Shown here: piece after piece, positions 7,905 to 16,073 of the stretch
Layout: every line of letters begins with the position of its first letter
Numbering within the stretch: position 1 is the first letter of the stretch
Source of the DNA: an uncultured Clostridia bacterium
GTDB lineage: Bacteria; Bacillota; Clostridia; Oscillospirales; Acutalibacteraceae
Direction: 5' to 3'
DNA: 36,072 nt
Assembly (NCBI GenBank): GCA_947631945.1
Contig: CANRNI010000030.1
Coordinates: 1-36,072 of the forward strand
The notes under the pieces: generated by a model
What the model saw: only the letters and a program-made list of their open reading frames with translations
The model's database searches: none
Told to the model about the DNA's origin: nothing
Position numbers and translations under genes: made by a program

Positions 7905-9841
7905 TATCTGATTTTAGCCCCCGCAGGAAGATTATCTACAAAGATAACCCTTACATCGTCCTCCGAACAATCGGCGGCGAGAATCATACCCTGACTCTCA
8001 ACGCCGCAAAGCACGGCGGGCTTCAGATTTGACACTAAAACGACTTTATGACCTATAAGGTCCTCGGGTTTGTACCACTTCGCGATGCCCGAGGCAACGG
8101 TTCTGCTTTTACCCGTTCCGTCGTCAAGCGTCAGTTGTAATAATTTTTTAGCTCGCTTTACGGGTACGCAATCCTTGATTTCGGCAACTCGCAAATCCAC
8201 CTTTGCGAAATCGTCTATCGTGATTTGCGCAATACCCGTTATTTCCTGTATATTTTTCTCTTTTTTTGCTTTTTCTTCCGTCTCCGCCTGAATTTCCTTT
8301 GCAATCTGTTCAGCGTCTATTCTTGCGAAAAGCGGCGACGCTGTGCCGACCGACGAACCTACCGGAATCGCTCCGAACGTTTTTATGCTCTCGTAAGAAT
8401 CAATATCGGAATTTATCTGCGAAAGTATAGCCTTTGACGTTTCGGGCATAAACGGTAAAAGCTCTACCGCTATTATTCTTATGCTCTCGGTAAGGTTATA
8501 AAGAACCGTCGCAAGACGATTTTTCTTTTCCCCGTCCTTTGCGAGCAACCAGGGAGATGTTTCGTCTATATATTTATTGCTTCTTTTCGCAATGGTAAGA
8601 ACGGCGTCAACGGCGTCCGAAATCCGGAATTCATCGAACGCCTTTTCGATTTTTGGCAGAGCGGAAAGAATATCCGCTTTAAAGACATTGTCAAGCTCCT
8701 CCGTTTCCGTATTGCATATAAGCTTGCCGCCGAAATACTTGTTGACCATCGCTACGGTTCTGTTTACAAGATTTCCGATTGTATTCGCGAGGTCGGAATT
8801 GTAGCGTTCTACAATTGTGTCGTATGAAATCGAACCGTCCTGAGCGTGGGGCATTTCGGAAAGAAGATAATATCTTACCGCGTCGGCGCCGAAGCGTTTT
8901 ACAAGCTCGTCGGCGTAAATGACGTTGCCTTTTGATTTTGACATTTTATCTTCGCCGAAAAGAAGCCACGGATGGCCATAAACCTGTTTCGGAAGCGGCT
9001 CGCCGAGAGCCATAAGCATTATAGGCCAGTAAATAGTGTGGAAACGAATAATATCCTTGCCGATAATATGAACGTCGGCGGGCCAGTATTTTTTGTAAAG
9101 CTCGCCGCTGCCGTCGGGGTCGTATCCGAGAGCCGTAATATAGTTTGAAAGAGCGTCTATCCAAACGTATATAACGTGTTTATCGTCGAACGTGACGGGT
9201 ATACCCCATTTGAACGAAGTTCTCGAAACGCACAAATCCTGAAGTCCGGGCTTTATGAAATTATTGAGCATTTCTTTTTTGCGGCTTTCGGGATAAATAA
9301 AATTGGGGTTTTCCTCAATAAAGTTTTCAAGCTGTTTCTGATATTTTGAAAGCTTTAAGAAATACGCTTCCTCTTTTGCGGGCTTTACTTCCCTGCCGCA
9401 GTCGGGACATTTACCGTTTACAAGCTGCGACTGCGTCCAAAACGATTCGCAGGGAGTGCAGTAAAGTCCCTCATACTCGCTTTTGTAAATATCGCCTTGG
9501 TCATAAAGCTTTTTAAAAATTTTCTGTACGGCTTTTTCATGATAATCGTCGGTAGTTCTGATGAATTTATCGTAAGTGGTGTTGAGCGTATCGCATATTT
9601 CCCTGATTTCGCCCGCGACCTTATCAACATATTCCTTAGGAGTAACGCCCGCCGCTTTTGCGTATTCCTCGATTTTCTGTCCGTGTTCGTCGGTTCCCGT
9701 AAGGAAGAAAACGTCGTAGCCCTGAAGCCTCCTGAACCTCGCAATAGCGTCCGTTAAAACAATTTCATAGGAGTTACCTATATGGGGCTTGCGCGAAGTA
9801 TACGCGATAGCGGTCGTTATATAATACTTTGGTTTTTCCAT
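7904..9841 (-). CDS. metG: Methionyl-tRNA synthetase
   Basis: Charges tRNA-Met, including the initiator. At 645 aa it has the class I signature as PHIGN (residues 19-23), a zinc-knuckle region with CTPC and CPDCG, the KMSKS loop at 299-303, an anticodon-binding helical domain, and a C-terminal OB-fold tRNA-binding domain (VDLRVAEIKDC to the end) as in the long dimeric form. ATG 9841 is chosen because AAAGGA lies 9 nt upstream; GTG and TTG codons just upstream sit within the spacer. A promoter at 9876-9904 leaves a leader of under 40 nt, too short for a T-box. Confidence 0.96.
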   Translation of the reverse strand: MEKPKYYITTAIAYTSRKPHIGNSYEIVLTDAIARFRRLQGYDVFFLTGTDEHGQKIEEYAKAAGVTPKEYVDKVAGEIREICDTLNTTYDKFIRTTDDYHEKAVQKIFKKLYDQGDIYKSEYEGLYCTPCESFWTQSQLVNGKCPDCGREVKPAKEEAYFLKLSKYQKQLENFIEENPNFIYPESRKKEMLNNFIKPGLQDLCVSRTSFKWGIPVTFDDKHVIYVWIDALSNYITALGYDPDGSGELYKKYWPADVHIIGKDIIRFHTIYWPIMLMALGEPLPKQVYGHPWLLFGEDKMSKSKGNVIYADELVKRFGADAVRYYLLSEMPHAQDGSISYDTIVERYNSDLANTIGNLVNRTVAMVNKYFGGKLICNTETEELDNVFKADILSALPKIEKAFDEFRISDAVDAVLTIAKRSNKYIDETSPWLLAKDGEKKNRLATVLYNLTESIRIIAVELLPFMPETSKAILSQINSDIDSYESIKTFGAIPVGSSVGTASPLFARIDAEQIAKEIQAETEEKAKKEKNIQEITGIAQITIDDFAKVDLRVAEIKDCVPVKRAKKLLQLTLDDGTGKSRTVASGIAKWYKPEDLIGHKVVLVSNLKPAVLCGVESQGMILAADCSEDDVRVIFVDNLPAGAKIR

Positions 9842-9875
9842 CGACACCAATCCTTTTATATGCTTGTATGTATTT

Positions 9876-9904
9876 ATTATAATTCATTTTAAATAAAAAT
9901 ACAA
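9876..9904 (-). promoter_or_regulatory. metG promoter
   Basis: On the minus strand TTGTAT (9899-9904), a 17-nt spacer and TATAAT (9876-9881). It lies 35 nt before the chosen metG start and probably drives metG-tatD, perhaps also the citrate synthase-ogt pair beyond the mobile element. Confidence 0.6.
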
Positions 9905-9979
9905 GAGCAAATGGAAAATTCAGTCTTTCGATAAAGTAAATTTAATCAACAAGTAATTATCGGAAGCCAATTGATTATA

Positions 9980-10438
9980 CTATAATTTTTTATCGTGTCT
10001 GAGCTTTGTCATAACGGCGATAACAGGAAATCTTAACGGAATCATATTAAGCCATATCTTTTTGAAAAAGAACCATGTAAAGCTTTTTTCATCTATAATT
10101 TTGCCTTTTCTCGTAACCGCTCTGCAAATAGCGAGAAGCGCGTCATACGGAACGGGACCTTCCGTTTCTGTCTGTCCGTCTCCCACAAAATATACTCCGT
10201 CCTTTTTTACTTTTTTAACTCGGTGGAGAACGCACTTTCCGTCGGGTCTTACAAAAAGAATTATATCGCCTTTTTTCGGTTTTTCCGCAAGAGCGGAAAG
10301 ATATACGCTGTCACGCTTATGTACGAGAAAAGGCAGCATACTGTTGCCCGTTACGGTAAGATTTACTCCCAATCCCGCTTCAAGACGGGATTTTAATATG
10401 GGTATAAATGTTTCCGACGTAAATTTTTCATCATTCAT
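9980..10438 (-). CDS. S24/S26-like peptidase (signal peptidase fold)
   Basis: A 152-aa protein with the signal-peptidase/LexA fold. GNSMLPFL places a candidate nucleophile at Ser33. KRDSVYL and KKGDIILFVR follow, then VLHRVKKV, where His72-Arg73 sits at the position occupied by Lys-Arg in bacterial signal peptidase I. This suggests a Ser-His arrangement like the ER and archaeal signal peptidases. There is no N-terminal membrane anchor; the aromatic C-terminal stretch (WFFFKKIWLNMIPLRF) may touch the membrane. The substrate is unknown and no obvious secreted partner is adjacent. Other members of this group are seen near peptide-maturation genes, but none are here. Confidence 0.7.
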   Translation of the reverse strand: MNDEKFTSETFIPILKSRLEAGLGVNLTVTGNSMLPFLVHKRDSVYLSALAEKPKKGDIILFVRPDGKCVLHRVKKVKKDGVYFVGDGQTETEGPVPYDALLAICRAVTRKGKIIDEKSFTWFFFKKIWLNMIPLRFPVIAVMTKLRHDKKL

Positions 10439-10568
10439 AGTGGGAATCCCCTGTTTGAATTCTGTATTATAAATAATTATAACATTTAAAACAGATATTA
10501 TTATTACAAAAAAGAATTATATTTAAGTCATTTATTACAATTTCAGCTAAGTTCCGACAAAAAAATTA

Positions 10569-10597
10569 TTGACAATACATATATATTATGATATATT
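10569..10597 (+). promoter_or_regulatory. Promoter of nhaC-gdpD unit
   Basis: TTGACA (10569-10574), 17-nt spacer, TATATT (10592-10597), about 34 nt before the ATG at 10631. Strong sigma-A match. Confidence 0.65.
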
Positions 10598-10630
10598 CAC
10601 ATTAAGCAGAATATCAGAAAGGATGATTAC

Positions 10631-12439
10631 ATGAAAACCCGTAAAAAACTACTCTGTATGCTTGCCGCTTTCGCTTTCTGCTGCGTTATGATTTTCAGCG
10701 CAGGCGCGGCGAATGCCGAACAACCCGATACTGCCGACACGCAGCAGATATCCGCAATATCGGCCGAAGCTCCGGCAGACGACGGTCTTAATGTATATCT
10801 TGAGGACTGTCCCGAATGTGGCGGGGAAACGACTGTAAACGGAAATATTTGTCCGACCTGTGAAGGCAGCGGCACCGTTGACGTCAGAGATTCCGCCTCG
10901 AGCGGCTATTTCGCTACTTTTTGGGCGCTTGTTCCTCCGATTATAGCTATCGCTCTCGCGCTCATAACAAAAGAGGTTTATTCTTCTCTTTTCGTCGGTA
11001 TAATAGTAGGCGGTCTGCTTTCCTCCAACATATTCAAATCAGGCTTCAGTTTTACGGGCGCTATGGACTATATAATCAACGACGGTCTTATAAGCGCGGT
11101 TTCGGGCAACGCCGGAATTTTCATTTTCCTTGTATTCCTCGGAATAATGGTAGCTCTCATAAACAAGGCCGGCGGTTCACGTGCTTTCGGGAACTGGGCT
11201 GTTAAGCACATAAAAACAAGAGCCGGAGCGATGCTCGCAACCTTTGCGCTCGGCGTTATGATATTTATAGACGACTATTTCAACTGTCTTACCGTAGGTT
11301 CTGTTATGAAGCCTGTTACGGATTCACACAAGATTTCAAGAGCAAAGCTCGCGTATCTTATCGACGCGACGGCGGCTCCCGTATGCATGATAGCTCCGAT
11401 TTCCTCATGGGCGGCGGCAGTCGCGTCATATGCCGAGGACGGTCAGGGACTTAAGCTTTTCATTCAGGCGATACCATATAACTATTATTCGCTGCTTACT
11501 TTTGTGTTCATAATAGCGATAGTATTCTTAAAAATAGATTACGGTCCCATGAAGCTGCATGAAATGAACGCAATGCTCAACGATGACCTTTACACCTCGG
11601 GTGAAAGAGTTACCGACGGCGAAGAAGCCGTTGAAAATCCGAGAGGCAAGGTTATCGACCTTATACTTCCCGTTATAGCACTTATAATCATATGCATATT
11701 CAGTCTTGTATACGTTGGCGGAATATTCGAGGGGGTCGGTTTTATTGACGCTTTTTCCAATACCGACGCGACGGTAGGACTTCCCTGGGGCGGACTTATT
11801 GCTCTTATACTTACAGTAATTTATCTTATATGCAGACGCGTTATCAGCTTTAAAGAAGCCATGGAAGCGGTTCCGGCAGGATTTAAGGCTATGGTTCCCG
11901 CGATAACGATTCTCACCTGTGCCACGGCGCTTAAAAACATGACGGGTCTTTTGGGTGCAAAATACTTTGTAGCCAACATAATGAACGGCGCGGCGGCAGG
12001 ACTTTCGAGCTTTGTCCCGGCGATAATCTTCCTTGTAGCGTGCGGTCTTGCGTTCGCGACAGGTACGTCATGGGGTACGTTCGGAATCCTTATCCCAATA
12101 GTTACCGCGATTTTCCCCTCCGATTCAAAGCTTCTCATAATAGGTATTTCCGCTTGCCTCGCGGGCGCCGTATGCGGCGACCATTGTTCGCCCATTTCGG
12201 ATACCACAATCATGTCCTCCGCAGGTGCTCAGTGCAATCATATCAACCACGTCAATACTCAGCTTCCCTACTCTCTTACAGTCGCGGCGATTTCGTTCGT
12301 ATGCTATGTCATTGCGGGATTCGTTCAAAACGCGGTTATAATGCTTGCCATAGGAATCGTGCTTACGTTGGCTGTTATCTTCATCATAAACGCGGCTGCC
12401 AAAAAGAAAAATACCGCTGAAAAGAAAAGCAAAGTATGA
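10631..12439 (+). CDS. NhaC-family Na+/H+ antiporter with secreted Cys-rich head
   Basis: A 602-aa membrane protein. Residues ~100-590 contain many hydrophobic segments and NhaC-superfamily motifs: MIFIDDYFNCLTVGSVM, ATAAPVCMIAPISSWAA, ATGTSWGTFGILIP and CGDHCSPISDTTIMSSAG. It probably exchanges cations (Na+/H+) or an organic substrate across the membrane. Ahead of this lies a typical Sec signal peptide (MKTRKKLL, then a hydrophobic core, with likely cleavage after AGAANA at residue 29). Next is a short segment with CPECGG (60-65) and CPTCEGSG (74-81), the DnaJ-type CxxCxG pair. That combination is unusual: the cysteines would face outside. The ATG has AAAGGA upstream. Its stop overlaps the next gene's start (ATGA). 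Confidence 0.85.
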   Translation: MKTRKKLLCMLAAFAFCCVMIFSAGAANAEQPDTADTQQISAISAEAPADDGLNVYLEDCPECGGETTVNGNICPTCEGSGTVDVRDSASSGYFATFWALVPPIIAIALALITKEVYSSLFVGIIVGGLLSSNIFKSGFSFTGAMDYIINDGLISAVSGNAGIFIFLVFLGIMVALINKAGGSRAFGNWAVKHIKTRAGAMLATFALGVMIFIDDYFNCLTVGSVMKPVTDSHKISRAKLAYLIDATAAPVCMIAPISSWAAAVASYAEDGQGLKLFIQAIPYNYYSLLTFVFIIAIVFLKIDYGPMKLHEMNAMLNDDLYTSGERVTDGEEAVENPRGKVIDLILPVIALIIICIFSLVYVGGIFEGVGFIDAFSNTDATVGLPWGGLIALILTVIYLICRRVISFKEAMEAVPAGFKAMVPAITILTCATALKNMTGLLGAKYFVANIMNGAAAGLSSFVPAIIFLVACGLAFATGTSWGTFGILIPIVTAIFPSDSKLLIIGISACLAGAVCGDHCSPISDTTIMSSAGAQCNHINHVNTQLPYSLTVAAISFVCYVIAGFVQNAVIMLAIGIVLTLAVIFIINAAAKKKNTAEKKSKV

Positions 12440-13281
12440 AAAAATGTACTAAAAAAATAAAAAAACTTCTCGCTGCAATAATCGTTATTGCAGCGGCTGC
12501 GGCAGTAATAATACTGCCGCAGATTGTTACAAAGACAGTATCGGGCTCCTTGGCGGTATCGAGCCATATCGGAGATAACAGACCTGTGTACGCCGCTCAC
12601 AGAGGTCTGTCTTCGCTATATCCGCAAAACACGATTCCGGCGTTTGAAGCGGCAAAGAAAGAGGGATTCTACGCCTTTGAATTTGATATTCATACGACGG
12701 CCGACGGCAAATGGGTCGTAATACATAACGATACCGTAGACGCTATGACGGACGGCAAGGGTGAAGTTGAGAGCTTCACCCTTGATGAAATCAAAAAGCT
12801 CAATATTGACGCGGGAAACGGAATTGAAAATTACAGCGGTCTTAAAATTCCGACACTTGAGGAAACGCTTGACGTTTGCAAGGAAAGCGATATAATACCG
12901 ATAATCGAAATCAAAAAGTGCGATATCGCGTATATTCCCGATTTTATGAACACTCTTAAAGAACGCGGACTTACCGAAAAAGCCGTAATTATATCGTTTG
13001 ACTTTGATTATCTTAAAGAAGTCAGGAAGCTTGACGCCGATATAAAAATGATGTATCTTGTAAACGAAGTGACTAAAGATACGGTCGATATGTGTGTTGA
13101 AAACGGCAATATCGGAATTGATTTCGGCAAGAAAAAAATGCTTTCGGGAATCGGCGCCGTAAAATACGCGAAGGAAATGGGACTTGAGATTGGGGCTTGG
13201 ACAGTTGACGATACAATCACCGCCGATTTTCTTGCGGCAATCGGCGTAAATATAATTACTACAAACCGCATAATACCGTAG
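12436..13281 (+). CDS. Membrane-anchored glycerophosphodiester phosphodiesterase
   Basis: Hydrolyses glycerophosphodiesters to glycerol 3-phosphate and an alcohol. The 281 aa start with a Lys-rich tip and one transmembrane helix (residues ~10-32), placing the catalytic domain outside the cell. GDPD motifs are present: AAHRG (His55, Arg56), FEFDIHTTADG with Glu82 and Asp84, and VVIHND with His97. The usual PENT motif reads PQNT, Glu to Gln at residue 64; this Glu is not one of the metal ligands I recall for the family, so activity may be retained. It overlaps the NhaC-like gene by 4 nt, so the two are translated together; the biological link between them is unknown. Confidence 0.88.
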   Translation: MKKCTKKIKKLLAAIIVIAAAAAVIILPQIVTKTVSGSLAVSSHIGDNRPVYAAHRGLSSLYPQNTIPAFEAAKKEGFYAFEFDIHTTADGKWVVIHNDTVDAMTDGKGEVESFTLDEIKKLNIDAGNGIENYSGLKIPTLEETLDVCKESDIIPIIEIKKCDIAYIPDFMNTLKERGLTEKAVIISFDFDYLKEVRKLDADIKMMYLVNEVTKDTVDMCVENGNIGIDFGKKKMLSGIGAVKYAKEMGLEIGAWTVDDTITADFLAAIGVNIITTNRIIP

Positions 13282-13379
13282 CTGTAAACAAGTATCCCAA
13301 AGTGTGTTCACACTAAATTTTTAAGCCGATTTTTGGTCGGACAAGGCAAAAATCCGCACAATTATCATGTTTATTTTTA
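13282..13379. other. Intergenic segment after gdpD
   Basis: Short palindrome AGTGTG-TT-CACACT (13301-13314) followed by AAATTTTT, and CCGA/TCGG around a T run just after. Either could be a weak terminator for the nhaC-gdpD unit. Nothing else is seen before the mobile element at 13380. Confidence 0.35.
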
Positions 13380-13552
13380 AGGAAGCACTGATTAAATCGA
13401 ACGTGCAGATTGCGTCATGAGATTTTTCGTCAGATTGACAAAAGTGACGCAGGAATACTGACGTATTTCAAGGAGCTTTTGGCAAAAATGACGGGAAATC
13501 GCGGCGCAAGATGTGCGTTCAGCCGTCAGGCGTGATTTATTCAGTGGTTTCT
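13380..13552 (+). mobile_element. TA-flanked non-autonomous element, type 2 ends
   Basis: 173 bp flanked by TA (13378-13379 and 13553-13554). The ends are AGGAAGCACTGATTAAATC and the inverse of AGAAACCACTGAATAAATC, different from the type 1 ends. The middle, from CATGAGATTTTTCGTCAG to AAAATGACGG, is nearly identical to type 1 copies such as 22623-22795. Forward orientation. Confidence 0.82.
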
Positions 13553-13564
13553 TAATATTATTTA

Positions 13565-13593
13565 TTGACTTACATATAAGAATATTGTATAAT
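13565..13593 (+). promoter_or_regulatory. Promoter of the aconitase X operon
   Basis: TTGACT (13565-13570), 17-nt spacer, TATAAT (13588-13593), starting 12 nt after the end of the mobile element and 34 nt before the start codon. The element inserted just upstream of this promoter without disrupting it. Confidence 0.65.
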
Positions 13594-13626
13594 TTTATAA
13601 CAAACTTATATAAAGGAAAGATTCCC

Positions 13627-14925
13627 ATGATTGATTACAAAATGGAGCTTAACGATGAGCAAATCGCCATACTCAAGGGAGAAAAGGGCGACGCTATGCG
13701 TCAGGTGCTTGAAACCGTGGTTCTTTTCGGCGATATTTTCGGCGCGAAAAGGCTTATTCCCGTAACGCATAAAGATACGCATCTCGTAACATCATTCGGT
13801 TTAGGAGTGTTAAAACCGCTTTACGCCTGCATGGAAAAGCTTACAAGCGAAGGAATTAAAGCGCAGGGATATCTCACGGTTGACCCCAGACCGTTAGATT
13901 ATGAAAACGTTAAATGCAATCCGCTTGAAAAGTTTGTTTTCAATAAAAAAATGTATTCGATGCAGGAAGAATATGAATCGTATCTTACTAAGCTCGGCCT
14001 TAAAAATTCAAATGCATTCACCTGCGCTTGCTATCTTGACGAGGTGGGAAATATTCCAAAAGAGGGGGACGTTCTTTCGTGGGCTGAATCAAGCGCCGTA
14101 GTTTACGCCAATTCCGTCCTCGGAGCGAGATGCAACAGAAACAGCGGTATGCTCGATCTTTTCGGAGCGATTGTAGGCTACGTCCCCGAATTTGGACTTG
14201 TAACAGACGAGGGAAGAAAAGCGACATGGAAGGTTTACGTTAAAACCACAAAAAAGCCAGAAGCCCAGATTTTAGGCAGCGCAATCGGTATGAAAGTTAT
14301 GGAGGACGTTCCTTACGTTTACGGACTTGACGCTTTCCTCGGCGAAGAATTGAATGATGAGGCAAAGTCCTATTTAAAAGATTTCGGCGCGGCGACCGCG
14401 TCAAACGGAGCGGTAGGTCTTTATCATATAGACTCTCTCACGCCTGAGGCAAAAAGAATGGGTGAAAATCTTATAGCCGAGGACGCAAAAGAATACGTTA
14501 TAGATGATACCGAGCTTGAAAGAATATACAAATCATATCCCGTAATGTGGAAAAAGACGGACGCAAAGCCGAATCTTGTTTTTATCGGCTGTCCGCATCT
14601 TACATATGAACAACTCTGCAAATGGACGAGCGATATTGTAAAGACTCTTAAAAATAAGGATATGAAAAAAGTCTCTGTCAGGACTGTAATGACGGCGAGT
14701 CCCGACACGGTAGCCAGATTTAAAAGAACGACAAAATATGAACTGCTTATGAGAAGCGGCGTAAAGCTTTCGTCAATTTGTCCGCTTATGTATACAAATA
14801 ATCCGATAGCAAGAGGGCTTCACAGAATCGCGACCAATTCCAATAAGCTTCGCACATATTCCACGTCAAGATACTATAAAGACGCTCAGCTTCTTGATAT
14901 AATCACAGGCGGGGAAGCAAAATAA
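13627..14925 (+). CDS. Aconitase X catalytic (large) subunit
   Basis: 432-aa protein of the aconitase X (former DUF521) family, an iron-sulfur dehydratase relative of aconitase. Characterised members are cis-3-hydroxy-L-proline dehydratases or, in archaea, phosphomevalonate dehydratases. Recognisable segments include MELNDEQIAILKGEKG at the start, LVTSFGLGVLKPLYACMEKL, the CACYLDEVGNIP region, CNRNSGMLDLFGAIVG and the late FIGCPHLTYEQL. ATG 13627 is chosen because AAAGGAAAG lies 6 nt upstream and the family begins here; upstream in-frame sequence overlaps the promoter. The small subunit follows at 14996. The real substrate cannot be told from the sequence or neighbours. Confidence 0.85.
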   Translation: MIDYKMELNDEQIAILKGEKGDAMRQVLETVVLFGDIFGAKRLIPVTHKDTHLVTSFGLGVLKPLYACMEKLTSEGIKAQGYLTVDPRPLDYENVKCNPLEKFVFNKKMYSMQEEYESYLTKLGLKNSNAFTCACYLDEVGNIPKEGDVLSWAESSAVVYANSVLGARCNRNSGMLDLFGAIVGYVPEFGLVTDEGRKATWKVYVKTTKKPEAQILGSAIGMKVMEDVPYVYGLDAFLGEELNDEAKSYLKDFGAATASNGAVGLYHIDSLTPEAKRMGENLIAEDAKEYVIDDTELERIYKSYPVMWKKTDAKPNLVFIGCPHLTYEQLCKWTSDIVKTLKNKDMKKVSVRTVMTASPDTVARFKRTTKYELLMRSGVKLSSICPLMYTNNPIARGLHRIATNSNKLRTYSTSRYYKDAQLLDIITGGEAK

Positions 14926-14995
14926 TAAAGAAAGGAGCGGTACCGGGCGCAAAAGGCTTGAATTTACATCGCATTTTGTGTGACATTCGTATCGC

Positions 14996-15448
14996 ATGGC
15001 AATTAATATGAAAGAATTTAAAGGCAGAGTTTTGGCGGCAGGTAACTGGGAGGGTGAAGCGGTAGTTTCGCATCAGGGCGTAAACACTCTTGCGACCTTT
15101 CAGAACAGCGCGCTTAATAATAAGCCCGAAGTAATAGCGGGCGACCAGAATAATAAGGATATCTACGGTAAAAACATAACCGGAAAGGCGCTGTGTCTGC
15201 CTATAACGATAGGTTCCACAACAGGCGGACTTGTTATTCAGACGGTTTGCGCTATGGGAATAAATCCGTCCGCGTTCTTATTTTCCGAACATATTGATTC
15301 TCTCGCAGCAAGCGGAATAGTGCTTGCCAAAGTATGGGAGAAAAGCGGCGTTATCGCCATAGATATGCTCGGTGAAGATTTCCTTAATACCGTTAAGACA
15401 GGCGATAAGATAAAAATTGCCGAGGACGGAACCGTTACAATACTCTGA
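14996..15448 (+). CDS. Aconitase X swivel (small) subunit
   Basis: 150-aa partner of the preceding gene (former DUF126), the swivelling domain that completes the active site. The hallmark GSTTGG (Ser74 region) in LPITIGSTTGGLVIQT is present, with LFSEHIDSLAASGIVLA after it. The start is uncertain: ATG 14996 or ATG 15008 (MKEFKGRV, where homologues I recall begin). Neither has a good ribosome binding site. The only one, AAAGGAG at 14931-14937, is about 60 nt upstream and followed by no start codon; a stop codon at 14981-14983 in this frame excludes an earlier start. Confidence 0.83.
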   Translation: MAINMKEFKGRVLAAGNWEGEAVVSHQGVNTLATFQNSALNNKPEVIAGDQNNKDIYGKNITGKALCLPITIGSTTGGLVIQTVCAMGINPSAFLFSEHIDSLAASGIVLAKVWEKSGVIAIDMLGEDFLNTVKTGDKIKIAEDGTVTIL

Positions 15449-15474
15449 AAAACACAGTAAATAGAATAAGATTA

Positions 15475-15646
15475 AGGCAATACCGCACAATTAGCGGCTG
15501 CCGCCTTTGCCGCGCATCTGTACCGATATTTTCCGTCATTTTTGCCAAAAGCTCCCCCAATACGTCAGTATTCCTGCGTCACTTTTGTCAATCTGACGAA
15601 AAATCTCATGGCACATCTGCACGACAATAATTATGCGGTATTGCCT
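15475..15646 (-). mobile_element. TA-flanked non-autonomous element, type 1, reverse
   Basis: 172 bp between TA dinucleotides (15473-15474, 15647-15648), ends AGGCAATACCGC and its inverse, reverse orientation relative to 22623. Read in its own forward sense it has GGGGGAG where other copies have TTCAAGGAG, one base shorter, which breaks the open frame found in most copies. It lies between the aconitase X operon and an IS1-like remnant. Confidence 0.85.
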
Positions 15647-15682
15647 TAGACAAAACACGAATAAATATGATAAAATAAAAAT

Positions 15683-16045
15683 ATGAGAAGAACAACAATA
15701 GAAGAGGGCAAAATCTGCCCAAATTGTAAAAAGCAAGAGAACCAAATCAAAATAGGATATAACCGTTCGGGAACACAACGCTGCAGATGCAAGGAGTGCG
15801 GCACAAGATACACGCTTGAACCAAAGAAACACGAATATCCCGAAGACGTAAGGGAACTCGCGATAAAAATGTATTATTCCGGGGTAAGCGGACGAGGAGT
15901 AGGAAAAGCTTTAGGCATGAATAAAGCAAACGTCTATAATTGGATAAAAAAAACTGAAAAATGACGTTTTAACCTTGCGCCGAAGCGTGAATCGGACGGA
16001 CTTTATCGGTTTGTAGAAAAAAAGAAACCGGCTCATAGTCAGTAA
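15683..16045 (+). pseudogene. IS1-like transposase remnant
   Basis: Positions 15683-15964 encode 93 aa resembling the N-terminal part of IS1-family transposases (InsA-like). A zinc ribbon is made of CPNCKKQ and CKECGTRYT; a helix-turn-helix follows (SGRGVGKALGMNKANVYNWIKK). After the TGA the same frame continues as RFNLAPKRESDGLYRFVEKKKPAHSQ up to a stop at 16043-16045. The ESDGLYRFVEKK part resembles the DELYWFV segment of the IS1 catalytic domain. The rest of the catalytic domain is missing, so this is a decayed, truncated insertion sequence. The 93-aa part could still be expressed as a DNA-binding protein. No terminal repeats were found. Confidence 0.7.
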
Positions 16046-16073
16046 AGCGGACAGAATAACGGAGGTCATATTT

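Noticed and set aside
9842-9979. T-box riboswitch upstream of metG
   Set aside because: The promoter leaves under 40 nt of leader, with no T-box sequence or stem array.
12436-13281. Phosphodiesterase considered inactive because PENT reads PQNT
   Set aside because: His55, Arg56, Glu82, Asp84 and His97 are intact and the changed residue is not one of the known metal ligands as I recall them.
12616-13311. Antisense reading frame opposite the phosphodiesterase
   Set aside because: It lies wholly opposite a clearly conserved gene, has no ribosome binding site and no recognisable motif.
13513-13626. N-terminal extension of the aconitase X large subunit
   Set aside because: The upstream in-frame codons run through the mobile element end and the promoter; the strong ribosome binding site and family start are at 13627.
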